The translations under genes were made by a program, and so were the position numbers. The notes beneath the pieces are model-generated. The model was not told the origin of the DNA, did not search any database, and worked only from the letters and a program-made list of their open reading frames with translations. From contig JBEKPE010000041.1 in NCBI GenBank assembly GCA_049521055.1, positions 1-21,770 of the forward strand: DNA of 21,770 nucleotides, written 5' to 3'. Below are positions 1 through 7,771 of the stretch, in pieces; positions within the stretch are counted from its first letter, which is position 1, and each line of letters opens with the position of its first letter. The stretch comes from FEN-987 sp049521055 (GTDB lineage: Archaea > Thermoproteota > Bathyarchaeia > 40CM-2-53-6).

Positions 1-643
1 ATGCGACGTACGCTAAGAGGCAAGGAAGTGCGAGAGTCTGAGTTATTGCCGCGAACACTGAGAGTGTTGTGAAAAGGCCTGAGAGGACTGTTGACCGTTT
101 TGGTTGATTTGGATCCAGAAGAAACCATACGGCGACTAACAGCATCAATGACGCTGTGGGCAGTTCAAAGAAGAATTTGGAATAAGGCCAAGCCAGCGTT
201 GCGGTTCCATACAGTAGGCTGAGTAACACATTGAGTGTCGCCGTTCTTCCAAGCCTTCGAGAGATCAGATAGACAAGGCACACACTAGCTGAAGTAATCG
301 TAGGTGAATAGAGTAGAGTCACAACTCTCCATTGTTCGACATGCAGCAGTGTGCCTAGCATGAAGAGTGGCAGTGCTAAGAGGGGCTCAAGAAGACCGTG
401 TTGCGAGTAGATATGTCCATTAAGTGTACCGCCGAAGCTCTGAATTAACGGTTGCGCGAAGGCTATGTTCAGCGACCCTTTCTCTGCGATGGCTTGCGTC
501 GTCGCGTAGCTGAGTATTTCGTCGGGGTTGTAGAAATGCCCGCCGGCGGTGAATACATACAAGGTCAGGAAAATGAAGAAGAGGGCAATAACAGGATCCA
601 GAAGGAACAAACGACGAATCTTTGAGATCAGTAGGAAGGTCAA
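1..643 (-). CDS. Membrane glycosyltransferase, PMT/ArnT-like (GT-C fold), partial: C-terminus beyond the left edge
   Basis: An open frame of 214 codons begins at a TTG (643) and runs off the left edge without a stop. The protein opens with a short basic segment and a transmembrane helix (about residues 13-33). A lumenal-type loop follows, reading GGHFYNPDE, with an Asp-Glu pair at residues 41-42, then several hydrophobic helices. An acidic pair just after the first helix is typical of polyprenyl-phosphate-sugar-dependent GT-C transferases (PMT_2, RgtA/B/C/D, ArnT), where it serves as catalytic base and metal site. The role would be transfer of a sugar from a lipid carrier to a protein or glycan outside the membrane. 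It lies downstream of and on the same strand as the GT2 gene. An overlapping 76-codon frame starting at 650 is rejected because it has no membrane or family character. The start is uncertain, since no strong ribosome binding site is visible. Confidence 0.7.
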   Translation of the reverse strand, partial: MTFLLISKIRRLFLLDPVIALFFIFLTLYVFTAGGHFYNPDEILSYATTQAIAEKGSLNIAFAQPLIQSFGGTLNGHIYSQHGLLEPLLALPLFMLGTLLHVEQWRVVTLLYSPTITSASVCLVYLISRRLGRTATLNVLLSLLYGTATLAWPYSKFFFELPTASLMLLVAVWFLLDPNQPKRSTVLSGLFTTLSVFAAITQTLALPCLLAYVA

Positions 644-800
644 TGCTCACTGTTCCCCAAAAAGATAATCGGTGGTGTCAGGTGCCAATGGGATACACAA
701 ACGCTTTCGGGCATAGCACTTCATTCGAGCAATTCTCTTTCTGAATGTGATTGGAAGCTACTGGGCAGTGATTGGGGGGGGTCGTTGAAGGGATCAATTT
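644..800. other. Intergenic gap with an 8-G homopolymer
   Basis: This stretch separates the end of the GT2 gene from the membrane glycosyltransferase start, both on the minus strand. It has no credible coding frame. A run of eight G lies at about 774-781, shortly past the GT2 stop codon; on the transcribed strand it is a C run, so it is not a T-tract terminator. Confidence 0.4.
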
Positions 801-1799
801 TTATGTCTTGTTCGCATGAGGCATGAGGTTTTTGCACAAAGCAACCAGTAGCGTTGCACCATAGCACAAGTGCATAAGGATGATAGTTAGCCAGACCAAG
901 GGTTGAAATCGCAAACTAAGACGTGAGCTTCTAGTAGATTGAAGTGAGGCCACGAAGGTGAACGTAAGATATGCGACCATTGTAGTGACCAAGGTATAGA
1001 ATACAATCTTCGCTGTGAAGTATGCGAATGGAAGTGCTAGGATGAGGAGGACAAGAATACTGGGGATAGCGGTGGTTAGTCTGAGACTCTTCGGGTATTT
1101 CCTTGTAAGAACCGCTCGCCCTTTGGCGTAGGATGATATCTGAGTTAGGAAAGGTCGGATGATACGCCTTCTGTGATGGAAGACGACACAGTTTGGAGCG
1201 TACAAGACCCTGTACCCTCTCCTCTTAATTCTCCAGATGAGTTCGTTTTCCTCGCATGGGTAGATCGTCCGGTCAAAATAGCCAACGGTCTGTAGGATGG
1301 AGCGTCGAAGGAATATGTTGCAGGTACTCAGATTTTGTTCCCCTACCTCGTGTATTTCTCCAAACCTAGAAGAGTAGCGACTTGAAGACGAGTAGGTGCC
1401 AACGATCGACTCAAGCGCGGCCCCCGCACATTTGCACAACGGCGCATCAGTACTGTGGGTGATACCGGGCCCACCAACAATCGCCACTTTCGTGTCCTCA
1501 AAAAGATGCATAACCGATGAAACCCAATCTTCACTCACGACGCAGTCATCGTCTGTAAACGCAATAATTGCTCCCGTAGTCGATGTGATTCCGAGATTAC
1601 GGGCTTCCGAGATGCTAAGGTTTGGAGCGACCAGAACACGCACACGGCTATCGTGAAGTATCGATGAATCCGTGATCGCTTTGTTCGATACGACCACAAT
1701 TTCCGTAATGCCTTCCACCTTTAGAAGGGATGAGATGGTTTCACCCAGAGATTCCTTGACGCCGATGGTTGGGACTACAACGGAGATTCTTGTACTCAA
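801..1799 (-). CDS. GT2-family glycosyltransferase with C-terminal membrane helices
   Basis: This is a 332-residue GT-A fold glycosyltransferase. The N-terminus ISVVVPTIG is the first strand of the nucleotide-sugar fold. FTDDDC near residue 80 is the DxD metal and nucleotide-sugar site, NLGI lies just before it, and ENELIWRIKRRG near residue 185 matches the acidic catalytic ED-type motif of family 2. A hydrophobic C-terminal third (about residues 243-325) gives two to four membrane helices, so it is probably anchored on the cytoplasmic face and acts on a lipid-linked or surface acceptor. Translation begins at a TTG. The AT-rich stretch upstream could hold its promoter. The downstream neighbour on the same strand is a GT-C type transferase, suggesting surface glycan or glycoprotein assembly. 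The specific sugar and acceptor cannot be told. Confidence 0.85.
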   Translation of the reverse strand: MSTRISVVVPTIGVKESLGETISSLLKVEGITEIVVVSNKAITDSSILHDSRVRVLVAPNLSISEARNLGITSTTGAIIAFTDDDCVVSEDWVSSVMHLFEDTKVAIVGGPGITHSTDAPLCKCAGAALESIVGTYSSSSRYSSRFGEIHEVGEQNLSTCNIFLRRSILQTVGYFDRTIYPCEENELIWRIKRRGYRVLYAPNCVVFHHRRRIIRPFLTQISSYAKGRAVLTRKYPKSLRLTTAIPSILVLLILALPFAYFTAKIVFYTLVTTMVAYLTFTFVASLQSTRSSRLSLRFQPLVWLTIILMHLCYGATLLVALCKNLMPHANKT

Positions 1800-1865
1800 T
1801 TCTCATCGAGGCTTCAGCGTTTGATTTCAGTTCTAATCATCGATTGCCCAGATTAGGAATCGTTT

Positions 1866-1907
1866 GTTGGTTAGTATATTGAAATTTTATCCAGAACTAG
1901 TATATTA
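1866..1907 (-). promoter_or_regulatory. AT-rich putative promoter region upstream of the GT2 gene
   Basis: The nonamer TAGTATATT occurs twice (1872-1880 and 1898-1906) around an AT-rich core containing AAATTTTAT. On the minus strand these are TATA-like elements 70 to 110 bases before the GT2 start. The second copy overlaps the stop codon of the small frame 1905-2174. They may be TATA boxes of archaeal type, but this rests only on composition and position. Confidence 0.3.
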
Positions 1908-2174
1908 GGACGAGGCACGCGCCAAAGAATGAAAAGCAGGAGTTATCTCGCGGCCTCCTATCACAATTATATGCTTACGCGGCACATCACAAAGCAAGAC
2001 TCCAAATAAGTCATCATCACACGAGGGCGATTTCGGCACTAACCTGATCCATGAGATATAGTGCCCTGGCAAACGTTTGCAAGTGTCAACCGGTAGCATA
2101 GCAGAAGTATAGGGCACAGTCGAAGAACACGTTCCCGCGGAACCGATTCCATTGCATAGGATGTAGTTCAACAC
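1905..2174 (-). CDS. Small Cys-containing protein overlapping the radical SAM gene; unknown, possible precursor peptide
   Basis: I do not recognise this product. A GTG at 2174 overlaps the end of the radical SAM gene: GTGTTGA contains the GTG start and, in the other frame, the TGA stop, an arrangement typical of translational coupling. The frame gives 89 residues with five cysteines (about positions 7, 16, 32, 52 and 62). Its last 20 residues begin IIVIGGREIT and resemble the N-terminus of the radical SAM protein (MIVIGGREST), also at the DNA level. A short Cys-containing frame next to a RiPP-type radical SAM enzyme could be a precursor peptide. Alternatively it is a chance frame ending in a decayed copy of the radical SAM 5' end. 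The frame stays open upstream to 2285, inside the radical SAM gene; that part is ignored. No clear Gly-Gly leader cleavage site precedes a core; the GG lies near the C-terminus. Confidence 0.35.
   Translation of the reverse strand: MLNYILCNGIGSAGTCSSTVPYTSAMLPVDTCKRLPGHYISWIRLVPKSPSCDDDLFGVLLCDVPRKHIIVIGGREITPAFHSLARASS
1946..1977 (-). repeat. Direct repeat copy 1, inside the small frame
   Basis: Read on the minus strand this is TAAGCAT, then a two-base insert, ATTGTGATAGGAGG, one variable base, and CGCGAGA. It matches positions 4405-4434 apart from the insert and about two substitutions. Similarity continues weakly past it at the protein level (GGREITPAFHS against GGRESTRAQLFS). Confidence 0.7.
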
Positions 2175-4429
2175 TTCTTCTTTCTGTGGATCAGATTCAC
2201 AAGTTCTGCTAGCCTGCGCACGTACCCGGAAAGGATGCGAGCTAAGATCATGGAAACTGTGACTTTCGGAGCTAAGGCCAAGCACCTCCCTGAATCCAAG
2301 ATTACAAGCTTTCTTTCCATTAGATTTGACAACGCTCTCTGAATATCAGCAGACGCGTAACCTAGATCGACGAAGTGTTGAACTACGGCATCGTATGTTC
2401 GAACATCGTTAGTATATCGGAAAATGCTCGCATCCAACCCTTTTAGAGCAAACAATGTTCGAGAGGCGCAAGGGCGTGTGTCCCAAATCAGCACACCTGT
2501 CCGTAAATCCAGCTTAGCCAACACTGGCGCCCCGAACATAGCTGGAACTGGAGCACCAAGCAGAACAAGAAATGGCCTAGCAAACTTGTCAACAATCGGC
2601 CTGCGAAACGCGGGCCAAAGGGGGGGAAGCATCGCTGTTCCATTCACGTTCCATTCACGCATCCACTTCAGAATTTCGTCTCCGAGTCCTGCAGCGTACT
2701 CTTCAGGATCTCTGCCGTCTTCGTAGTCAAAGTCAAAGTAGTAGGCTAGGTCGTACAGTGTCTTGTCATCAAAAGCATAGATGAGGCGGTATGGGCGAGC
2801 GGCTCTCACGTTGTGAATGCCGAACTTTTTCTGAAAATTGAATAGAGGGCTAAACCGATCTAAATGAATCGAGCCGAACTGCCCAGGAGGTTGAAGGTGA
2901 TACAAGAGGGGCACCCACCGTTTCATCCTCTCGTATTCGGAAGGTTTCTCGTTGGGGAATCCAGCCAACCAGTTCCAATAGGCGGCTATTCCCATTTCAC
3001 GGCATGCTTTGAGCAACCAAATGTTTTGTAGACCCGTTACGCCTTTCCCCATTAAGTTCAAAGTATCATCACTTAAACTCTCGATACCCGGCTGGATACC
3101 TCGAACTCCCGCAGTCTTCAGGAGCCGAAGTTGCTCACGCTTTAAATTGGACTTTGTCTCAAAGAACAGATTCAACTTCACACGTCTCCTGATTACTTCA
3201 GGAAAGAGTGATTTGAAAAAGTCCAAACTGAGAATGTTATCAACTACTTGAATGGTATGGGGGCCCCATTCTTGAAGGAGGTCGTCCATTTCCTTGAGGA
3301 GCCTGTCCGCGGTTTTCCCCCGATATTTCATGGTAAGGCCATTCAGGCCGCAAAACGTGCAATGTGATATGTCACCCCACCAACATCCTCTGGAGGTTTC
3401 AATAGCGAGCCGTGGGGTCATGAGCCCTTCCAAACCCAAAGTTCGCAAAGCTTGAAAGTAGTCCTCAAATTCTGGGATCGGGAGGTCATCCATATTCCTG
3501 ACGGGAGGTGGAGTAGAGAACTGATCCAAGTGATCTCCGCTACGCCCGACTATGCCTGGAACCTTCGCACTGTTGCCGTTTACAACTCCGTCCACAAAAT
3601 CGAGGAAGACCTTGTCCCCTTCGCCACAGCACACGTAATCGATCCACGGATACAATTTCAACATACTGTACCCCATTATTCCTTCGCAGTTTGAGCCCCC
3701 AAAAATCACAATCGGAGCATTTGCGCCCTGCCTTTCCTTGATTCTCCTCGCGACAGCAAGAGACGAGCAATTCTGGGAGAACATTGTTGAGAATCCCAAG
3801 ATCTTGGGATTGATCCGCGTTATGTCATCAACACAAGAGTTCACGAAAGCCTCCGCCTTATCTCTTGTTTGAATAAGCTCCGCTCGGAGATCTTCTTGAG
3901 ATTCTCCGGCGCGTTTTCTTCTTGCGTCTTTCGCGTGGTCAATGTTCTCTAACAGCCCTACTAAAGCCTCATCGTGTGCTTTCATGTCCTGCGGATTCCC
4001 AAAACCAGAAGCCAACTGTGAGAATATCCATTCCCCAAGGAAGAATTCGCAATTGGAACTGAGGGACATGTATCTTTGGATTCCAGTGGATTTGGCGAAA
4101 GCTAGGTTGTAGTAGGCAATCCTACTTTCGATGGCGCGGGTTCTCAATCCTGCTTTGAGTAAGCTGAGACCGAGCGATGGATAGTTCGTATTCCCGAAAG
4201 GCATGAAGGCTAAGAGAACATCAACTTCACGCGGGGGCATGGGGCATCGACTCCGGGGACGGCTCTCGATAATATTATGGTTGTGCAAATTAGGAATCCA
4301 ACTCCCTGAGTTATCGCGGTCGGTCATTTCATTAGTCGAATAAACGCCCTCGTAGCAAGCCTCATTCAATCCTGGCGCTTCAGAGAATAGCTGTGCTCTT
4401 GTGCTCTCGCGACCTCCTATCACAATCAT
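2168..4429 (-). CDS. B12-binding radical SAM protein, RiPP maturation radical SAM protein 1 type
   Basis: The product is 753 residues if translated from the ATG at 4429. The segment from about residue 69, VDVLLAFMPFG, to 290 looks like a cobalamin-binding Rossmann domain (ILGFSTMFSQN, then VIFGGSNCEG). The radical SAM core follows with SRGCWWG at 346-352 and HCTFCGLNG at 356-364, so the [4Fe-4S] cysteines are C349, C357 and C360. That is a CX7CX2C spacing, not the classical CX3CX2C. This CWWG...CTFCG signature is the one I know from the family named RiPP maturation radical SAM protein 1. A C-terminal domain of about 150 residues contains PLWPAFRRPIVD. The first 63 residues lie outside the conserved part. 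A second ATG at 4240, with GGAG ten bases upstream, may be the family start. The gene follows the amide-synthase gene by 38 bases. The substrate is unknown; a peptide is inferred from the family name only. Confidence 0.85.
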   Translation of the reverse strand: MIVIGGRESTRAQLFSEAPGLNEACYEGVYSTNEMTDRDNSGSWIPNLHNHNIIESRPRSRCPMPPREVDVLLAFMPFGNTNYPSLGLSLLKAGLRTRAIESRIAYYNLAFAKSTGIQRYMSLSSNCEFFLGEWIFSQLASGFGNPQDMKAHDEALVGLLENIDHAKDARRKRAGESQEDLRAELIQTRDKAEAFVNSCVDDITRINPKILGFSTMFSQNCSSLAVARRIKERQGANAPIVIFGGSNCEGIMGYSMLKLYPWIDYVCCGEGDKVFLDFVDGVVNGNSAKVPGIVGRSGDHLDQFSTPPPVRNMDDLPIPEFEDYFQALRTLGLEGLMTPRLAIETSRGCWWGDISHCTFCGLNGLTMKYRGKTADRLLKEMDDLLQEWGPHTIQVVDNILSLDFFKSLFPEVIRRRVKLNLFFETKSNLKREQLRLLKTAGVRGIQPGIESLSDDTLNLMGKGVTGLQNIWLLKACREMGIAAYWNWLAGFPNEKPSEYERMKRWVPLLYHLQPPGQFGSIHLDRFSPLFNFQKKFGIHNVRAARPYRLIYAFDDKTLYDLAYYFDFDYEDGRDPEEYAAGLGDEILKWMREWNVNGTAMLPPLWPAFRRPIVDKFARPFLVLLGAPVPAMFGAPVLAKLDLRTGVLIWDTRPCASRTLFALKGLDASIFRYTNDVRTYDAVVQHFVDLGYASADIQRALSNLMERKLVILDSGRCLALAPKVTVSMILARILSGYVRRLAELVNLIHRKKKC

Positions 4430-4434
4430 GCTTA
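4405..4434 (-). repeat. Direct repeat copy 2, spanning the radical SAM start codon
   Basis: On the minus strand the copy reads TAAGCATGATTGTGATAGGA and then GGTCGCGAGA. It contains the ATG at 4429 and encodes MIVIGGRE. It is nearly identical to 1946-1977, in the same orientation, so the pair brackets the whole radical SAM gene and most of the small frame. The GGAGG inside resembles a ribosome binding site, but no start codon follows at a suitable distance. Confidence 0.7.
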
Positions 4435-4467
4435 TAGTTCGGGACTAAAGCAGGTTTCACCCCTATG

Positions 4468-6387
4468 TCACGTTGGTGACTGCAATCGACTAAACAACTC
4501 ATCTGGTCCTATCCCATTGTAAAACAGGTTGTACCAGATGGAGAACTCGACCACTGGAAGTAGAAGGGGCCATGGGTCTTTTCCACGTTTCAGACAGTCC
4601 GCTATAGCACGTTTGACCTTGTCCGTATCAATCGGCGGGACCGTCATCGAATCTAGTAGGCGTAGCAGATATTCAGTGACCGCGTATCGCTTTTCTCTTC
4701 TCGTGGCCGAAATTTGATAGAGAGTCCACAATTGTGTCTTTTCCAAGATGAGGCGTAGCAGTAAGACTTTCCTGCATGCACCAATTTGGGAAAAATGTAG
4801 ATTCGTGGATGGGATCTTCGATAGTTCAGGGAATAAGCGGTTGATGGTTTTGTAGAAGATATGTCGCCTCACTTTCGTGAGAGGTGGAATAGTGAGGGCG
4901 AATTCGGCTGACTCGTTGTCCAAGAAAGGCAAAACCGGTCTGGCTTTCGAACCTATGAGGTTGTTCGACAGAAGTGAAACACAATTCTTAGATCTGTTTG
5001 TTATGTGGAAGATTGTTACAGTGTTCTCATGCTGCCCAATGTGGGCAAGTTGTTCGACTAGTGAGTCAGAGTCTGGCATGATTTGATTGCGTATTGGATC
5101 ATGAAAGAACTCCGCAATTCGACGCGCTGTTTCGCCGTTTTTGTTCCCTACCCTTTCTCTCATATGCTCTCCAAGCGCTTCAACCAACTTGCTTTGGTTC
5201 TTGCTCCACTCCAGGCTGAGTTCTGTCGACCAGCTGGTCCCCCAGAGAACATCTCCTGCTAAACCATCAATGACGTTCTCGCCTACTTCAAGCCTCGACA
5301 CCAAAGGCATTAGCGCTAAGAGGTCCGTGGTCATTCCGTCCGAGAGAAATACCTTTTCGATCAGGTATTTCTGATAGAGATCGCTCGGTATAGGAACGTA
5401 TGTGTTTCTCACGCCAAGAGTCTTCGCTATTTCTCTCGCCAAAAAGACGTCAGAGGTGTACCAGAAATGCCATGGGTAACTCAGAACGTGAAGGTTCAGC
5501 GTTGTTAGCGTATCGAAGCTGACTTTCGTAAACTTCCTGAGGGCAGCCGCGATACACGGAGAGTCATATCCCCCAGAAAGCAGAACGGTGCAGCTCCCAA
5601 GTTCGCTGAGCTGTCTGCGGAACGTCCGCTTGAGCACCTCGGCGCCTTTCTCAATGAAATATCTCTCATTATTGCAATGGTCGATCTTAACGTCCGTATA
5701 ACGCCAGTACTCTCTCACGTGGAACTCGGACTCTCTCACCGTTAGAACGACTGCGTTTGGCAGCGAATGGATATTGCTAAAGGGCGTTTTCGTTCCAAGT
5801 AAATAGCCATACGAAAAAATGTCACGCCATGCACTCCAGTTGATTTCTTTGCGGACTTTGGTGTCCTCGATTACCGCTTTGACCTCAGAGGCAAACGTGA
5901 AGGAAGGGCTCTCGTAGCAGTAGTACATTGGGTTAATGCCAAATCTGTCATTTGCTAATGTGAGGGTTCTAGTTCGCACGTCGAAGAGGACGATCGTGAA
6001 TACTCCATTCAGTTCCCCTATCGATTTAACTCCCCATTCCTCGAAGGCATGTAGGGCCACTTCAGCATCGCTATCGCGATACCTGAACGCATGGCCGCGA
6101 CGGGCCAGTTCCCGTTTCCTTGTTTCGTCACCATGAATCCTACCGACAAGGAAAGCGAATTTGGTCTTCTCTTTATTCCAGATTGGTTGAGTAACACGAA
6201 GGGGTCTCGTGAAGAGGCAGCCTAGTGCGATGCCCTCTAGTGACACAATCTTGCTTTCAAGCGCTTTATTGCGATCGAGCGCGGACCTCATTTTTCTCAG
6301 TGACGCTCGCAATTCTTGATCTGACCGGGTGGGGTCGAAGACACCGAAGAGCTTCATTATGGACGAATTAGCAACCCGTGGCATCAT
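4468..6387 (-). CDS. Asparagine-synthase-like enzyme with an inactive glutaminase domain
   Basis: This 639-residue protein has the two-domain layout of asparagine synthetase B. The N-terminal Ntn-hydrolase domain (about 11-215) keeps family landmarks such as GELNGVFTIVLFD, NDRFGINPMYY and FASEVKAV. The obligatory Cys at position 2 is absent: the equivalent N-terminus reads MKLFGVFD at residues 11-18. The C-terminal domain has the ATP-pyrophosphatase loop SGGYDS at 271-276 and a degenerate IDGLAGDVLWG at about 375-385. Without the nucleophile it cannot release ammonia from glutamine, as in beta-lactam synthetases and lasso-peptide cyclases, which adenylate a carboxylate and let an amine attack it. 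The role here is therefore probably ATP-dependent amide formation on a peptide or small molecule. The ATG at 6387 has a GGAG motif six bases upstream (6394-6397), supporting it over the ATG at 6357. No lasso protease gene is visible. Confidence 0.8.
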   Translation of the reverse strand: MMPRVANSSIMKLFGVFDPTRSDQELRASLRKMRSALDRNKALESKIVSLEGIALGCLFTRPLRVTQPIWNKEKTKFAFLVGRIHGDETRKRELARRGHAFRYRDSDAEVALHAFEEWGVKSIGELNGVFTIVLFDVRTRTLTLANDRFGINPMYYCYESPSFTFASEVKAVIEDTKVRKEINWSAWRDIFSYGYLLGTKTPFSNIHSLPNAVVLTVRESEFHVREYWRYTDVKIDHCNNERYFIEKGAEVLKRTFRRQLSELGSCTVLLSGGYDSPCIAAALRKFTKVSFDTLTTLNLHVLSYPWHFWYTSDVFLAREIAKTLGVRNTYVPIPSDLYQKYLIEKVFLSDGMTTDLLALMPLVSRLEVGENVIDGLAGDVLWGTSWSTELSLEWSKNQSKLVEALGEHMRERVGNKNGETARRIAEFFHDPIRNQIMPDSDSLVEQLAHIGQHENTVTIFHITNRSKNCVSLLSNNLIGSKARPVLPFLDNESAEFALTIPPLTKVRRHIFYKTINRLFPELSKIPSTNLHFSQIGACRKVLLLRLILEKTQLWTLYQISATRREKRYAVTEYLLRLLDSMTVPPIDTDKVKRAIADCLKRGKDPWPLLLPVVEFSIWYNLFYNGIGPDELFSRLQSPT

Positions 6388-6393
6388 TGTGGT

Positions 6394-6397
6394 CTCC
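6394..6397 (-). promoter_or_regulatory. Ribosome binding site of the asparagine-synthase-like gene
   Basis: GGAG lies six bases before the ATG at 6387 on the minus strand. It favours that start over the more conserved-looking Met eleven codons in, and so an N-terminal extension that would in any case block an N-terminal nucleophile. Confidence 0.45.
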
Positions 6398-6552
6398 GTT
6401 GAAAAGTAGATCTAATTCGAAGATGTACAGTCCTTTTTACTCTTATTCAGTCTTTCAGAACGTGATCAAGTCTTGTTGTGCCAACAGTAGTTCGCAGTGC
6501 TAACTTTATCGGCCGATGGATGTGGGGAACGTTCTGAGCACGTCGGTTGATC

Positions 6553-7743
6553 TCAGTGATTCTTCTGCAGGGCTTCGGCGAGTGCATCGGCCAATAGTGT
6601 TTCCCGTTTCTCTTGAAGCTGGTTGAGTGTGCTTATGGCAAAACGTCTTGCGGTTGGGGTTGCTAGGTTGATGTTGCGGACCAATTCAGGAGTGAGGGCA
6701 TTCGGAAATGTCTTGAATTCGGAGAGGCCCCCTGTGTAAGCTCTATCTCTCATCTCCCAGCACACACGAAGATGCTGTCTTGCAAGATCCAACTCGACTA
6801 TGGATCGTACCTTCTCAAGACGGTAACGATCAGATCCATGATTGATGAAGGAGGTTTGTTCAGTCGACCAGAGTGGGTCGAGATCCGGGTGAGACCCCCA
6901 AGGGTATAACCCCCTTGGACCCATTTCAGTAGTCGCGGTGCTTGAAGGAATGTATATCCTACGGAAGATATCTCCCAGAACGAGACCGACGCTTGCAAGA
7001 ATGGCGCCGAAGTACATGTCCCAACTTAGTAATTGATCAGACATCCGTGTGTAGTATGCCTGCTTGAGGGTTGCAGTTGTTTTGGTAACGTGCTTAACAT
7101 ACGCGCCAATTTTGGTTATCTGTCTTCCATCTGTTACGGTTTTGACAACCTGTCCGGTTACAGCGAGTTTGAGAAGTTGTTTGGCGTTCGTGACAACTTT
7201 GATGACTCTGACATCACATTTGTTGCCCACATCTTTCCCCATGGAATATACTCTGTCAAAGAAAGCAGCATCCCTAAGCGGGATGTCAAAACCATGGATT
7301 AGAATAAGGTGACTGATTCGCTCGGCCGAGTTGGGCTGTTGAATGAGATTCGCATTAAGCGTGTAGAACGAGTCTACCCCTCCAGAGAAGAACTGCCCAA
7401 CCGACCGCGGCGCGTCCGTCCTTAAACTCTCACCCCCGTTAGTATCGACTCTTACAGTCCGAAACCGATGATTCCAACCATGGTATACCGCCATAATTCT
7501 GGGTAAGGTTGCGAGAAGCTTACGAGAGGCAGGGGCATTCACTTTCAAATTCTCGTGGAGCCGCATTGAAGGAAGCAAGAGCGCCGCGATGAATGGATTT
7601 GCCGACGCTCGCAGGTAATCAACCACTTCAAGCGGAAGACGAAAGAATAGTCGAAAAGTCTTTGGAAAGGAATCCATCCGCACATTCCCTGATAATTCGC
7701 ATTCATGGGATCCCCGCCTAACTGCTATGTCAGTTACCTGCAT
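6553..7743 (-). CDS. PP-loop ATPase-like protein (adenine nucleotide alpha-hydrolase fold), function unknown
   Basis: The 396-residue protein carries FFSGGVDSFYTL at about 118-129, the PP-loop that binds ATP in AMP-forming ligases and thiolases such as QueC and the asparagine and GMP synthetases. LILIHGFDIPL follows as the next strand. As I remember them, related proteins in sugar and natural-product clusters carry a Cys-rich zinc segment after an RVCW motif (CGRCEKC-like). Here RVCWE is present at about 326-330 but the sequence runs straight on through RAYTGGLSEFKTFP, with only C328 left, as if the hairpin had been deleted. The gene heads the minus-strand block, with 165 bases to the asparagine-synthase-like gene. 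It probably adenylates a small molecule or peptide, but the reaction is not known. Start ATG at 7743. Confidence 0.65.
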   Translation of the reverse strand: MQVTDIAVRRGSHECELSGNVRMDSFPKTFRLFFRLPLEVVDYLRASANPFIAALLLPSMRLHENLKVNAPASRKLLATLPRIMAVYHGWNHRFRTVRVDTNGGESLRTDAPRSVGQFFSGGVDSFYTLNANLIQQPNSAERISHLILIHGFDIPLRDAAFFDRVYSMGKDVGNKCDVRVIKVVTNAKQLLKLAVTGQVVKTVTDGRQITKIGAYVKHVTKTTATLKQAYYTRMSDQLLSWDMYFGAILASVGLVLGDIFRRIYIPSSTATTEMGPRGLYPWGSHPDLDPLWSTEQTSFINHGSDRYRLEKVRSIVELDLARQHLRVCWEMRDRAYTGGLSEFKTFPNALTPELVRNINLATPTARRFAISTLNQLQEKRETLLADALAEALQKNH

Positions 7744-7771
7744 TCAGCCACTGCCTACGTGAATTTTTGAC

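Noticed and set aside
420..650. 76-codon minus-strand frame starting at GTG 650
   Set aside because: A different frame of the same strand (TTG 643 to the left edge) has clear membrane glycosyltransferase character; this one has none.
774..781. Runs of eight G (also about 11466-11473) as phase-variable tracts
   Set aside because: Both lie between genes and not at a promoter or coding position where slippage would obviously switch expression; possibly a sequencing-sensitive site only.
2424..2726. 100-codon plus-strand frame inside the radical SAM gene
   Set aside because: Antisense shadow of a recognised enzyme; Ser/Arg-rich and without domains.
4405..4434. GGAGG in the direct repeat as a ribosome binding site
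   Set aside because: No start codon follows at 5-12 bases in either copy, so the match is better explained as coding sequence shared by the two frames.
6388..6552. Possible precursor peptide gene before the AsnB-like gene
   Set aside because: Read on the coding strand, the gap has no ATG frame of useful length; only very short TTG/GTG frames.
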